From an uncultured Bacteroidota bacterium (GTDB lineage Bacteria > Bacteroidota > Bacteroidia > Bacteroidales > P3): DNA of 64,000 nucleotides. Below are positions 17,440-25,204 of the stretch, piece after piece; position 1 is the first letter of the stretch, and each line of letters starts with the position of its first letter. The notes under the pieces were generated by a model. It ran no database searches and was not told the DNA's origin. It was given only the letters and a program-made list of their open reading frames with translations. The DNA is taken from contig CACXXO010000004.1 in the NCBI GenBank assembly GCA_902771735.1, forward strand, positions 1 through 64,000. The letters run 5' to 3'. Made by a program: the position numbers and the translations under genes.

Positions 17440-18309
17440 ATGAAGAAAACATTGCTCATACTCTCTTTGGCGATAACACTTGCCTCCTTTTCGACAGCAC
17501 AAACTGTCGAAAAGAAACCTGACGAATTCCACACCAGTCAGATTCAGGGGCATCCTCGGCCCATTCCACTACCCTTCATTCGAGAATCTGATGTTGTTTG
17601 GAGCACGGAGATTTGGAAAACAATTAATGTCGGCGAACTGTTCAACCAATTCTTTTTCTTCCCGGACGACGAATATATCAACTTCGGGAAGAAAAGCCTC
17701 GCCTATATACTTTGGGACGCTATGGCTGCGGGAGAAATACCCATCTATGAAGACGACGATCTTCTTGTGCCTATCGACAACGAACTGTTTGTTAAACGTT
17801 ACACACGAGCCGACACGCTCCTGCTGGAAATAGGCTACGACGAGGACGACAATGAAATCTATCAGACAGTCATTCGCCCCAAGTATTTTGATGGTTCAGA
17901 GATTCTCAACTACAACCTACGTGAGATATGGTTCATTGGGAGACAAGACACCCGACAGGATTCGCGGCGAATGGCTCTTGCTCCCGTCAAAGAATCCTAT
18001 CGCGAACTACCCAATGGAGAAGTCATTCCTTTGGGCAATATCCCTCTTTTCTGGGTTCCAATGCAGAACCCACAAGTGAGATCCCTGTTAGTCCGTTACA
18101 CGGCCTATATCGACCCCAACAACGTTGTCCAGCAGCCCACATGGGATTGGGTCTTCCTCAACCAGCATTATGACGCTTATATCACGCGTGAATCGAATGC
18201 ATACAACCGTAGAATTGACGAGTATCGCATCGGACAAGATGCCATCTTAGAGTCGTTCTCCATCGAACAAAAAGTCTTCGAAATCGAAGATGCAATGTGG
18301 GAATACTAA
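17440..18309 (+). CDS. gldN: Second GldN/PorN-family protein (tandem paralogue)
   Basis: 289 residues with signal peptide (to about residue 21, ending STAQ). It shares the gldN architecture: SDVVWSTEIWKTINVGELFNQ, YEDDD, and a closing IEDAMWEY, but is clearly diverged from its neighbour. It may form an alternative ring partner for GldK or replace GldN under other conditions; this is inference. It starts immediately after a terminator-like hairpin and ends 4 bp from the convergent rluD stop. Confidence 0.92.
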   Translation: MKKTLLILSLAITLASFSTAQTVEKKPDEFHTSQIQGHPRPIPLPFIRESDVVWSTEIWKTINVGELFNQFFFFPDDEYINFGKKSLAYILWDAMAAGEIPIYEDDDLLVPIDNELFVKRYTRADTLLLEIGYDEDDNEIYQTVIRPKYFDGSEILNYNLREIWFIGRQDTRQDSRRMALAPVKESYRELPNGEVIPLGNIPLFWVPMQNPQVRSLLVRYTAYIDPNNVVQQPTWDWVFLNQHYDAYITRESNAYNRRIDEYRIGQDAILESFSIEQKVFEIEDAMWEY

Positions 18310-18313
18310 GGAA

Positions 18314-19345
18314 CTAAGAGTTAACAGTATAGTTCCTCCATCGATCAATGCACTGCTGCATGTCTTCCGGCAATGGGCTTTCAAAATGCATGTGTTTCCT
18401 TGTTGTGGGATGCTCAAAGCCAAGCACACGAGCATGTAAAGCTTGACGTGGGCATACAGCGAAACAATTGTCCACAAACTGTCTGTATTTTGTAAACGTG
18501 GTACCCTTGACGATAGCATCTCCCCCGTATGCCGCATCGCTGAAAAGCGGATGTCCTATATGTCGCATGTGTGCCCTGATTTGATGTGTGCGACCCGTTT
18601 CCAACACACATTCCACCAATGTCACATAGCCAAAGCGTTCCAACACTTTCCAATGCGTCACAGCATGCTTGCCTTTCTGCTCTTCTTCAGGGACACCCTC
18701 TTCATGCGGATACACACACATCACCTTACGATCCTGCGGAGAACGGCCCAGATTGCCTTCAATCGTACCATAGTCTTCTGCAAAATCTCCCCACACCAAT
18801 GCATTATACTTTCTCTCGATAGAGTGCTCAAAAAACTGTTTGGCAAGAAAAGCCTGTGCGTCCTCATTCTTCGCCACCAACAACAAGCCCGACGTATCCT
18901 TGTCAATTCGATGCACCAATAATGGCTTTGCTTCCGTACCTTGGAAATAATAAAGCAATCCATTCACCAGCGTGCCGTTCCAGTTGCCCACACCCGGGTG
19001 GACAACCAATCCCGGCTGTTTCTCAATCACAAGTACATCGTTGTCTTCATAAACAATATTGATATCAAGCGGTTCGGGAAGCAGTTCGAATTCATGCGGT
19101 GGTTCGGGAAGCAAAATACTGATCTCATCCAATGGCTTAACGCGATAGTTAGCCTTTGCTGCCTTGCCATTCACCCTCACGCATTCAGCCTTCGTGGCTG
19201 CCTGGATTTTGGTGCGCGAAACACCTTGCAGATGCATCTGGAGATACTTGTCGATGCGAAGCATTTCTTGTCCACGGTCGACAATAATATGATGATGCTC
19301 ATACAACTCCTGCTGCTGTTCTTCAAGCTCCAGTTCTTCGGTCAT
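18314..19345 (-). CDS. rluD: RluD-family 23S rRNA pseudouridine synthase
   Basis: 343 residues: an N-terminal S4-like RNA-binding domain (about 25-90) and a RluA-type pseudouridine synthase domain with the catalytic HRIDKDTSG (about 144-152, Asp nucleophile) and the late ETGRTHQIRAHM motif. RluD homologues modify 23S rRNA helix 69. The start at ATG (MTEELELEE) is preferred over an in-frame TTG three codons upstream. The last four codons and the stop overlap a GTTAACTCTTAG stretch of the type 1 repeat. Last gene of the leftward miaB-PASTA-cargo-rluD unit. Confidence 0.93.
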   Translation of the reverse strand: MTEELELEEQQQELYEHHHIIVDRGQEMLRIDKYLQMHLQGVSRTKIQAATKAECVRVNGKAAKANYRVKPLDEISILLPEPPHEFELLPEPLDINIVYEDNDVLVIEKQPGLVVHPGVGNWNGTLVNGLLYYFQGTEAKPLLVHRIDKDTSGLLLVAKNEDAQAFLAKQFFEHSIERKYNALVWGDFAEDYGTIEGNLGRSPQDRKVMCVYPHEEGVPEEEQKGKHAVTHWKVLERFGYVTLVECVLETGRTHQIRAHMRHIGHPLFSDAAYGGDAIVKGTTFTKYRQFVDNCFAVCPRQALHARVLGFEHPTTRKHMHFESPLPEDMQQCIDRWRNYTVNS

Positions 19346-19372
19346 ATAATTCAAATCCGATTCTTGCCGGTA

Positions 19373-21226
19373 TCAATGTTTCACAATAAGTTTTTTGACC
19401 ATAGCCCCACAGCGGACTATATACACACCGTCGGGCAGTTCTGCAGTTTCTATTTGGTTACTGTATGATGACATTAGCCGACGCCCCATGATATCATACA
19501 GTTCCACCATACTTCCCTCAGACAATCCCTCTATTCGCACCCACCCGTTCGCAGGATTGGGGTAGACACTCCAAACAACATCCTGTGCCTCGGCAATGCT
19601 CTCCAAGGCAGCTGCACCGAAACAAGGACGCATCATCAGTGCACCACTAAGAATGCTTTGCTGCCATGCTGTACCAGTGAGGTAGAAAATTCGATTGCAG
19701 ACATCGTGATCTCGGTCGAAACCAAGATTGATATAGTAATTATTTCCTTGTTCAAGACCCACAAAAACAGTACCATCAACCACTACGGGCCTTTCAAGTG
19801 GATAGCGGCAATATGCATCCAACCCGCTGAACTCGGGATGGCGACTCGAGGCATCACGATAAAGCACGCTGCCTGGCGTACCGTTATTATTGCCCCAGAC
19901 GGTGATATTGAACGGGATTTGCTCATTCTCCCCATTCAGCGTGCGATTGAAGTAAATATCAACAGCCGATAGGGTATCTTTCACGTTAAGGTCAAACCGA
20001 TAGGCCAAAAAAATCCGACTGGCCGTTGATGTAAGGCCATATCCATTTTCTGCCGTGCCGTCATCGTAAGCATAGAAATTGTCAAAAACCTGATTGAAGC
20101 GAACGGTGTCATTCCATGGGAAATCATCGCCGCCCACACCTTCGCGGACAGAATGGACCACAGTGTAAACCGCAGGAGTATCACTCTCGGGGAAAGCGTA
20201 CCCCACGGCCGGAGAGGCATGGGCTGTGGCTTTCTGGTAACTGCCGTCTGGCAAAAACGACGGGGCATTCTCATATCCGCCATCATAGTGGAATACAGTG
20301 TCGCCGGCAGCATTCAAAATTGCATACTGATACTGGGTGGCCAAGGAGGAGGAGAAAAGGTTTGTAATCGTCATCGACAGACTGTCAACCATGTCGGTAG
20401 AACGGTATTGGCGTGCCGGCATCACCTGATACTCTGCCAGCATCGATGGTGCTGGCGTAACAAAAGCCACATCGTGGAATTCGGGGGCGCCTTGTGTCGT
20501 GCGATTGCGGTCGACAAGAACATAATCCAAATGCCAATAGTCGCAGTTGCCTCCCAATCCGGGCTTCGACGTCGCCGTAACACTGCAATAGTTTCTAAAC
20601 CGGAAAGCAAAATTCTCATTCAAGAACGCCGTATCGGTAATGGCAACTGTCACATACTGCCAGTCTCGTCCCGTGAGTGCCACAAGCGAATCGACATCCG
20701 AGCCACCACAAGCCCATACAGTCACCCATAGGCTGTCTTCCGAACGGTAAAAATCAAGCATCAGCGAATCCTCTGGCTCCGGGGCATCCCCAATGCGTCG
20801 CCACAAGTCTCCTTTTCCCCCTCCGGGTAGATAGTAAAAACTCATCACCACCGAATCGGCGACTTCCAAACTGTCGAGATTGATAGGCAGCGAACACAAT
20901 GTGTCGGCCGCAAAACGGCCAAGCGCTGCTCCGTCATACAACCTGCCGTCGGAGCCTATGGCATCGAGTGTCGCCACCCCCACCGTAGGGGGCAGCAATC
21001 CTCTTCCGGGAGTTAGCGTAACACCGCCACCCTCGCGCCAACGCTCCATCGCCGGCAACGACTGCTCCTTCGCAAAATCATCAAAGAAAGGCAATGAAAG
21101 CGGATGCGGCGCATTCTTTGTTGTGGATTTGCCTATAGGGCCTGTCTGCAACGGCACCAACAACTCCTGCGCCAGCAAGGTTGTGCAGCACAACATACAT
21201 CCGATGAGAAGAAGTCTCTTTACCAT
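19373..21226 (-). CDS. Secreted protein with T9SS type A sorting domain
   Basis: 617 residues. Signal peptide to about residue 19 (TTLLAQ); an N-terminal beta-sandwich beginning LSLPFFDDFA, of the MAM/jelly-roll kind; two or three further beta domains; and a C-terminal T9SS sorting domain from about residue 543 (VVWSVYPNPANG...ELYDIMGRRL...LPDGVYIVRC...KKLIVKH). The enzyme or binding role is unknown. Its start overlaps the PASTA-gene stop by 7 nt, so the two are translationally coupled. Confidence 0.9.
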   Translation of the reverse strand: MVKRLLLIGCMLCCTTLLAQELLVPLQTGPIGKSTTKNAPHPLSLPFFDDFAKEQSLPAMERWREGGGVTLTPGRGLLPPTVGVATLDAIGSDGRLYDGAALGRFAADTLCSLPINLDSLEVADSVVMSFYYLPGGGKGDLWRRIGDAPEPEDSLMLDFYRSEDSLWVTVWACGGSDVDSLVALTGRDWQYVTVAITDTAFLNENFAFRFRNYCSVTATSKPGLGGNCDYWHLDYVLVDRNRTTQGAPEFHDVAFVTPAPSMLAEYQVMPARQYRSTDMVDSLSMTITNLFSSSLATQYQYAILNAAGDTVFHYDGGYENAPSFLPDGSYQKATAHASPAVGYAFPESDTPAVYTVVHSVREGVGGDDFPWNDTVRFNQVFDNFYAYDDGTAENGYGLTSTASRIFLAYRFDLNVKDTLSAVDIYFNRTLNGENEQIPFNITVWGNNNGTPGSVLYRDASSRHPEFSGLDAYCRYPLERPVVVDGTVFVGLEQGNNYYINLGFDRDHDVCNRIFYLTGTAWQQSILSGALMMRPCFGAAALESIAEAQDVVWSVYPNPANGWVRIEGLSEGSMVELYDIMGRRLMSSYSNQIETAELPDGVYIVRCGAMVKKLIVKH

Positions 21227-22098
21227 TGCCAGTTATCATCTATTTCGTCGGGGCTGGGACGGCCGTCCTCCTCCACGTTGGGGTCGATAATCTTACTCGA
21301 ATCCACCTTGAATTCCGTCACCATTTTGTTGACATCGGTATTGTCGGCATCGATATACCACAATTCCACACTGGTCCCATATGGATATTTGTTCACCCCG
21401 GTATAGTCCGGTTCCTGACGGTATACCACCGCAGTGGCCTTGTTCTTCACTCCGCGGAAATGCTCTTCCCCAATATTGAGCGACACCGACAGGATGTCGC
21501 GACGAGCCTTATCGGCTGTCTTGCCGATAACGAACGGCACAATATTTTCTCCCGTGCCGTCTCCACTTCCCACCACCAAATCAACCACCGAACCGCGCGG
21601 AATCTGCTGCCCTGCATAAAGGGTCTTTCCCTTGCAGCTCTGATCCACCACGCTGTTCTTGTATGGGTCTTCAACAAACATCAGTTTTCCTACTGAAAGC
21701 CCCACTCCATACAATTCCGACACCGCCTGTCTCACCGACAGTCCAACCAATTCGGGCAAGACAGCATCGTCGGCATTGTAGGCCGTAATGCTTACGTACA
21801 CCTTGCGGCCGCTTTTCACCATGGTACCCCCTTTCGGGTCCTGTGTCAGGATGACGCCCCCTTCCGCCCCTTGGCGGAAGATAGAATCCTGAACCACAAA
21901 GTCGAGATCAATCTCGTTGGTAGCCATCGCCTCGGCAATATTCTTCCCCACATAGTCCGGCATCTCATACTCTTTGCCTTGCCGCGCATAGATACGGATA
22001 AAAATAAACACCACTACCAGTATCACTACCGAGATGCCAATCATCAGCAGCACATGGAGAATCCATGGATATTTCTTCAATATGTTTTCCTTTGCCAT
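21220..22098 (-). CDS. Membrane-anchored PASTA-domain protein
   Basis: 292 residues: short cytoplasmic N-terminus, one transmembrane helix (about 12-36, ILHVLLMIGISVVILVVVFI) and three extracytoplasmic PASTA repeats (about 43-105, 112-178 and 185-250). PASTA modules bind peptidoglycan or lipid II in kinases and PBPs; here there is no kinase or transpeptidase domain. In Bacteroidota this gene usually stands next to rluD, as here with one T9SS cargo gene between them. Confidence 0.92.
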   Translation of the reverse strand: MAKENILKKYPWILHVLLMIGISVVILVVVFIFIRIYARQGKEYEMPDYVGKNIAEAMATNEIDLDFVVQDSIFRQGAEGGVILTQDPKGGTMVKSGRKVYVSITAYNADDAVLPELVGLSVRQAVSELYGVGLSVGKLMFVEDPYKNSVVDQSCKGKTLYAGQQIPRGSVVDLVVGSGDGTGENIVPFVIGKTADKARRDILSVSLNIGEEHFRGVKNKATAVVYRQEPDYTGVNKYPYGTSVELWYIDADNTDVNKMVTEFKVDSSKIIDPNVEEDGRPSPDEIDDNWQW

Positions 22099-22141
22099 AA
22101 ATCAATAACAATATATCATCAATAACGATATAACGACAAAA

Positions 22142-23509
22142 TTATTGCACCAACGTTCCTATGAGGGTCGCCGCCGTGCAACTGTCGACACGCACTCGCC
22201 GATAGGTTCCGGGGCGGGCATCGCCTTTGTCGAACACCAGCACCTTGTTTTGACTGTTGCGGCCAAAAAGTTGTTCCTTCGAGCGGTGGCTTTCGCCTTC
22301 CACCAAAACCTCATACTCCTTTCCCACCTCTTTCCTGTTGTTCTCCAGCGCAATCTCGCCCTGCAGGGCAATGATTTCGTTCAGCCTGCGAGTCTTTTCT
22401 TCTTCAGGGATGTCGTCGGCTAAATGCTTCCACGCATAGGTACCTTCGCGCAGCGAATACTTGAACATGTAGGCATAGTCGTAGTGCACCTTGCGGAACA
22501 GGTCGAGCGTGGCCTCGTGATCCTCGAGGGTCTCGGTCGAGAAACCGGCAATCACGTCGGTAGTGATCGAGCAGTCGGGCATGGCACGCCGTATGGCTTC
22601 CACACGGTCTAAATACCACTCCACGGTATACTTCCTGTTCATCAGCTTCAGCATCCTGTTGCTGCCACTCTGCACCGGCAGGTGGATGCAGCGGCAGATA
22701 TTGGGATACTTGGCCATCACCTCCAGCAACTTGTCGCTGAGGTCTTTGGGGTGCGACGTAGCAAACCGCACCCGCATCTGCGGGTCTATCTGCGCCACCA
22801 ACTCCAACAAATCCGGGAAATCGACACGCATAGCGCTCCCATCTCCAAGCGGCGAGGGGCTGGGGGTGAGGCCATAGCTGTTCACATTCTGGCCCAGTAG
22901 TGTCACCTCACGATAACCCTGCTCAAAAAGGCTACGCGCCTCGCCGACTATGGTCTCGGGGTCGCGCGAACGCTCGCGGCCGCGGGTATAGGGCACCACA
23001 CAGTAGGCGCAGTAGTTCTGACATCCACGCATGATGCTGATGTAGGCCGAGATGCCGTTACCCGCCAGACGCACCGGCTCGATGTCGGCATAGGTCTCGG
23101 TGGTGCTCAGCTCCACCTCGGCCAATTTTTCATTCTTGACTCTCAATTCTTCATTCTTGCGCACCTGTGCCAGCATCCCCGGCAAACGGCGGTAGGCGTC
23201 GGGACCGCACACAAAACTCACATTCTCCTCCTCGGCCATCAGACGGCTTTGCAGACGCTCGGCCATACAGCCCAGCACCCCCACCCTGAGGTTGTGCCGC
23301 CTGTTCTGCATGGCCTTCAGCTCGCGCACACGGTGACGCACCCTCTGCTCGGCGTTGTCGCGAATGGCGCAGGTGTTGATGAGGATGAAATCCGCATCCT
23401 CGACACTCTCTCCGATGCCGTATCCCGCCTTCGTCAAGATAGCTGCAATCACCTCGCTGTCAGCGAAATTCATCTGGCATCCATATGTCTCTATATATAC
23501 TTTCTCCAT
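22142..23509 (-). CDS. miaB: MiaB, tRNA-2-methylthio-N6-isopentenyladenosine synthase
   Basis: 455-residue radical-SAM methylthiotransferase. N-terminal UPF0004 domain with cluster cysteines in ETYGCQMN, INTCAIRD and VLGCMAERL; radical-SAM motif CQNYCAYC (about residue 155); C-terminal TRAM domain. It adds a 2-methylthio group to i6A37 of tRNA. Two unusual segments interrupt conserved blocks: KNEELRVKNEKL before the radical-SAM domain and LTPSPSPLGDGSAMR in the loop after LLGQNVNSYG; both are encoded by repeat-like DNA. The ATG at 23509 is preferred over TTG one codon upstream. Confidence 0.94.
   Translation of the reverse strand: MEKVYIETYGCQMNFADSEVIAAILTKAGYGIGESVEDADFILINTCAIRDNAEQRVRHRVRELKAMQNRRHNLRVGVLGCMAERLQSRLMAEEENVSFVCGPDAYRRLPGMLAQVRKNEELRVKNEKLAEVELSTTETYADIEPVRLAGNGISAYISIMRGCQNYCAYCVVPYTRGRERSRDPETIVGEARSLFEQGYREVTLLGQNVNSYGLTPSPSPLGDGSAMRVDFPDLLELVAQIDPQMRVRFATSHPKDLSDKLLEVMAKYPNICRCIHLPVQSGSNRMLKLMNRKYTVEWYLDRVEAIRRAMPDCSITTDVIAGFSTETLEDHEATLDLFRKVHYDYAYMFKYSLREGTYAWKHLADDIPEEEKTRRLNEIIALQGEIALENNRKEVGKEYEVLVEGESHRSKEQLFGRNSQNKVLVFDKGDARPGTYRRVRVDSCTAATLIGTLVQ
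22832..22872. repeat. GC-rich repeat-like insert in miaB
   Basis: Encodes LTPSPSPLGDGSA in a variable loop. The coding strand reads CCTCACCCCCAGCCCCTCGC, a sequence type familiar from REP-like elements that encode TPSPSP peptides when in frame. It occurs once in this window, so the repeat nature is inferred from composition. Confidence 0.4.
23123..23159. repeat. Type 1 in-frame AT-rich repeat inside miaB
   Basis: The coding strand carries CAAGAATGAAGAATTGAGAG, then TCAAGAATGAAAAATTG, giving KNEELRVKNEKL. The same motif recurs in the T9SS plug gene and tilS. It lies between two conserved MiaB domains. Confidence 0.7.
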
Positions 23510-23534
23510 CAATGTCTGCTAAATAATTAAACTG

Positions 23535-23566
23535 CAAAGATACGACTTTTTTTGAAAAGTTCACAA
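23535..23566 (-). promoter_or_regulatory. Promoter of the miaB operon
   Basis: Minus strand: TTG (23564-23566), 21-nt gap, TATCTTTG (23535-23542), then a leader of about 22 nt before the miaB ATG. Confidence 0.8.
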
Positions 23567-23723
23567 CTTTGTGGACCACAAAATTGTATACTTTTATACT
23601 ATATTTATTATCAACACAAAAAAACAAGCCCTTCGCATTGCTGCATGCAAAATTACAAAATTATTCTGAACCCACCAAATAATATTTGCCAACTACCGGA
23701 CTGGAGGCATAAGGGTGGCACAG

Positions 23724-23864
23724 GCCTACCACCTCCCTGCCTTCCCCCTATCATCTCCCACCATGGTAGGAGATGGGTAGGAGTTGGTAGGGAGATGGTA
23801 AGGAGTTGGGAAAGAGTTGGTCCTTACTAAACACTAATTGTCAGCGTTTTACAAATATGGGAAA
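23724..23864. repeat. Intergenic 11-bp-unit inverted repeat, copy B
   Basis: A full copy. Left arm CTACCACCTCC, CTGCCTTCCCC, CTATCATCTCC; palindrome CCACCATGGTAGG; right arm units GGTAGGAGATG, GGTAGGAGTTG, GTAGGGAGATG, GTAAGGAGTTG, GGAAAGAGTTG; then the tail CACTAATTGTCAGCGTTTTA. Nearly identical to copy C over about 85 bp. It lies between the divergent miaB and T9SS plug promoters in an otherwise AT-rich 408-nt gap with no visible gene. Confidence 0.88.
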
Positions 23865-23905
23865 ATGACTCTTTTTCGGGGTTTTGCCATATTATTTTTT
23901 TTTTG

Positions 23906-23913
23906 TATTTTTG
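23906..23913 (+). promoter_or_regulatory. -7 box of the T9SS plug gene, leaderless arrangement
   Basis: TATTTTTG ends only 4 nt before the ATG, so the predicted transcript begins within a base or two of the start codon. No clear -33 TTG; the upstream DNA is a T-rich run. Confidence 0.55.
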
Positions 23914-23917
23914 CAGT

Positions 23918-25204
23918 ATGAAAAAAACAATTACCATATTGGTAATCAGCTGTATGTGGCTCGTCTCCAACGGTCAGGCGAGGGTGACGGACTCGGCGTG
24001 GCGGGCCGACGTGAAGACGGTGACGCTGACGCGCAGCGGCGTGGAGCTGGAGGCTCCGGTGCTGACGATGGGCGCCGACGGAATGGCCAAGGAGCGGATG
24101 CTGCTGCAGTTCGACGTGCTGGCCGACGAGGCTGAAAATCTGCACTATACGATAGTTCACTGCGACGCTGACTGGCACCGCGACGACTTGGAGCCTCACG
24201 AGTTCATGTACGGTTTCGAAAATGGCGAGATTGAGAACATCGAGTTCTCGTTCACCACCCTGCGTTCCTTTATCCACTACCACCAGATGATTCCGGCAAA
24301 TTACTCAGGATTCATCCACTCAGGCAATTATGCGGTCTATGTGGTAAACAGCGAGGGCGACACGCTGCTCTCGCGGCGCTTCTGGGTCGACGAGGGCGGT
24401 GCGAGCGTGGATGCCGAGGTGACGAGGCCCTACGATGGAATGGAGATTATGAAACGGCAGGAGGTGGACGTAACCATTAAGAATGAGGAATTAAGAATGA
24501 AGAATCTTTCCGTTCCGCAGCTGCGGCCGGAATACGAGCGGGTGCTGGTGCAGCAGAACGGGCGTGAGGACAACGCCCGATGGCTGGAGTTCAGCGGCTA
24601 CGAGGGCCGCGGGCTTGCCTACCGTTTCCGCCAGCAGAACATCTTCACCGGCGGCAACACATTCCGCTATTTCGACTGCAGCAACCTCCGCTCGCCGATG
24701 TACAACATCGTGCGCATCGAGGAATACGGCGGCGAGGTGTTTGCCATGGTGCGTCCGGAAGAGGACCGCAGCAAGAAACACTACCTCAGCGAGAAAACCC
24801 TCAACGGAGGAATGAAGGTCAACGTGTGGGACCGACAGAACAAGACGCTGCAGGCCGACTATGTGTGGGTGAACATCAGCCTGCCCATGGCGCAGCCGAT
24901 GCTCGACCGGAGCGTCTACGTGGTAGGGCAACTGACCGACTGGAAGCTCGACTCGGCAAGCCGCATGGAATATATTCCCGAGTACAAGGCCTATGTGAAG
25001 CGGCTGCTGCTGAAACAGGGATACTATTCATACCAGATATTGGCAACAAGCTACGAGTCAGGGGCGAAGAGTGGAGAGAGCGCGACGGAGCGTTTAGAGG
25101 GCGATCACCGGGAGACACCCAACACGTATACCATCTTTGTCTACCACCGTGAGCCCAGCGACAGGGCCGACAGGCTCATCGCCGTGAGAAAAATCACCAA
25201 TTAA
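23918..25204 (+). CDS. T9SS plug protein (DUF5103 family)
   Basis: 428 residues: signal peptide (to about residue 20, LVSNGQ), then the DUF5103 fold, including LRSFIHYHQMIPANYSGFI and the late VYVVGQLTDWKLD. In the Flavobacterium SprA structure a protein of this family plugs the translocon pore when no PorV is bound, which fits the T9SS genes in this window. An insert (IKNEELRMKNLS) near residue 187-196 is encoded by a type 1 repeat. The 3' end overlaps tilS antisense by 111 bp. The ATG at 23918 gives a proper signal peptide; an earlier in-frame codon does not. Confidence 0.88.
   Translation: MKKTITILVISCMWLVSNGQARVTDSAWRADVKTVTLTRSGVELEAPVLTMGADGMAKERMLLQFDVLADEAENLHYTIVHCDADWHRDDLEPHEFMYGFENGEIENIEFSFTTLRSFIHYHQMIPANYSGFIHSGNYAVYVVNSEGDTLLSRRFWVDEGGASVDAEVTRPYDGMEIMKRQEVDVTIKNEELRMKNLSVPQLRPEYERVLVQQNGREDNARWLEFSGYEGRGLAYRFRQQNIFTGGNTFRYFDCSNLRSPMYNIVRIEEYGGEVFAMVRPEEDRSKKHYLSEKTLNGGMKVNVWDRQNKTLQADYVWVNISLPMAQPMLDRSVYVVGQLTDWKLDSASRMEYIPEYKAYVKRLLLKQGYYSYQILATSYESGAKSGESATERLEGDHRETPNTYTIFVYHREPSDRADRLIAVRKITN
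24476..24505. repeat. Type 1 in-frame AT-rich repeat inside the T9SS plug gene
   Basis: ATTAAGAATGAGGAATTAAG plus AATGAAGAAT encodes IKNEELRMKN. It is the same peptide family as the miaB insert, in the same orientation relative to the gene. Confidence 0.7.
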
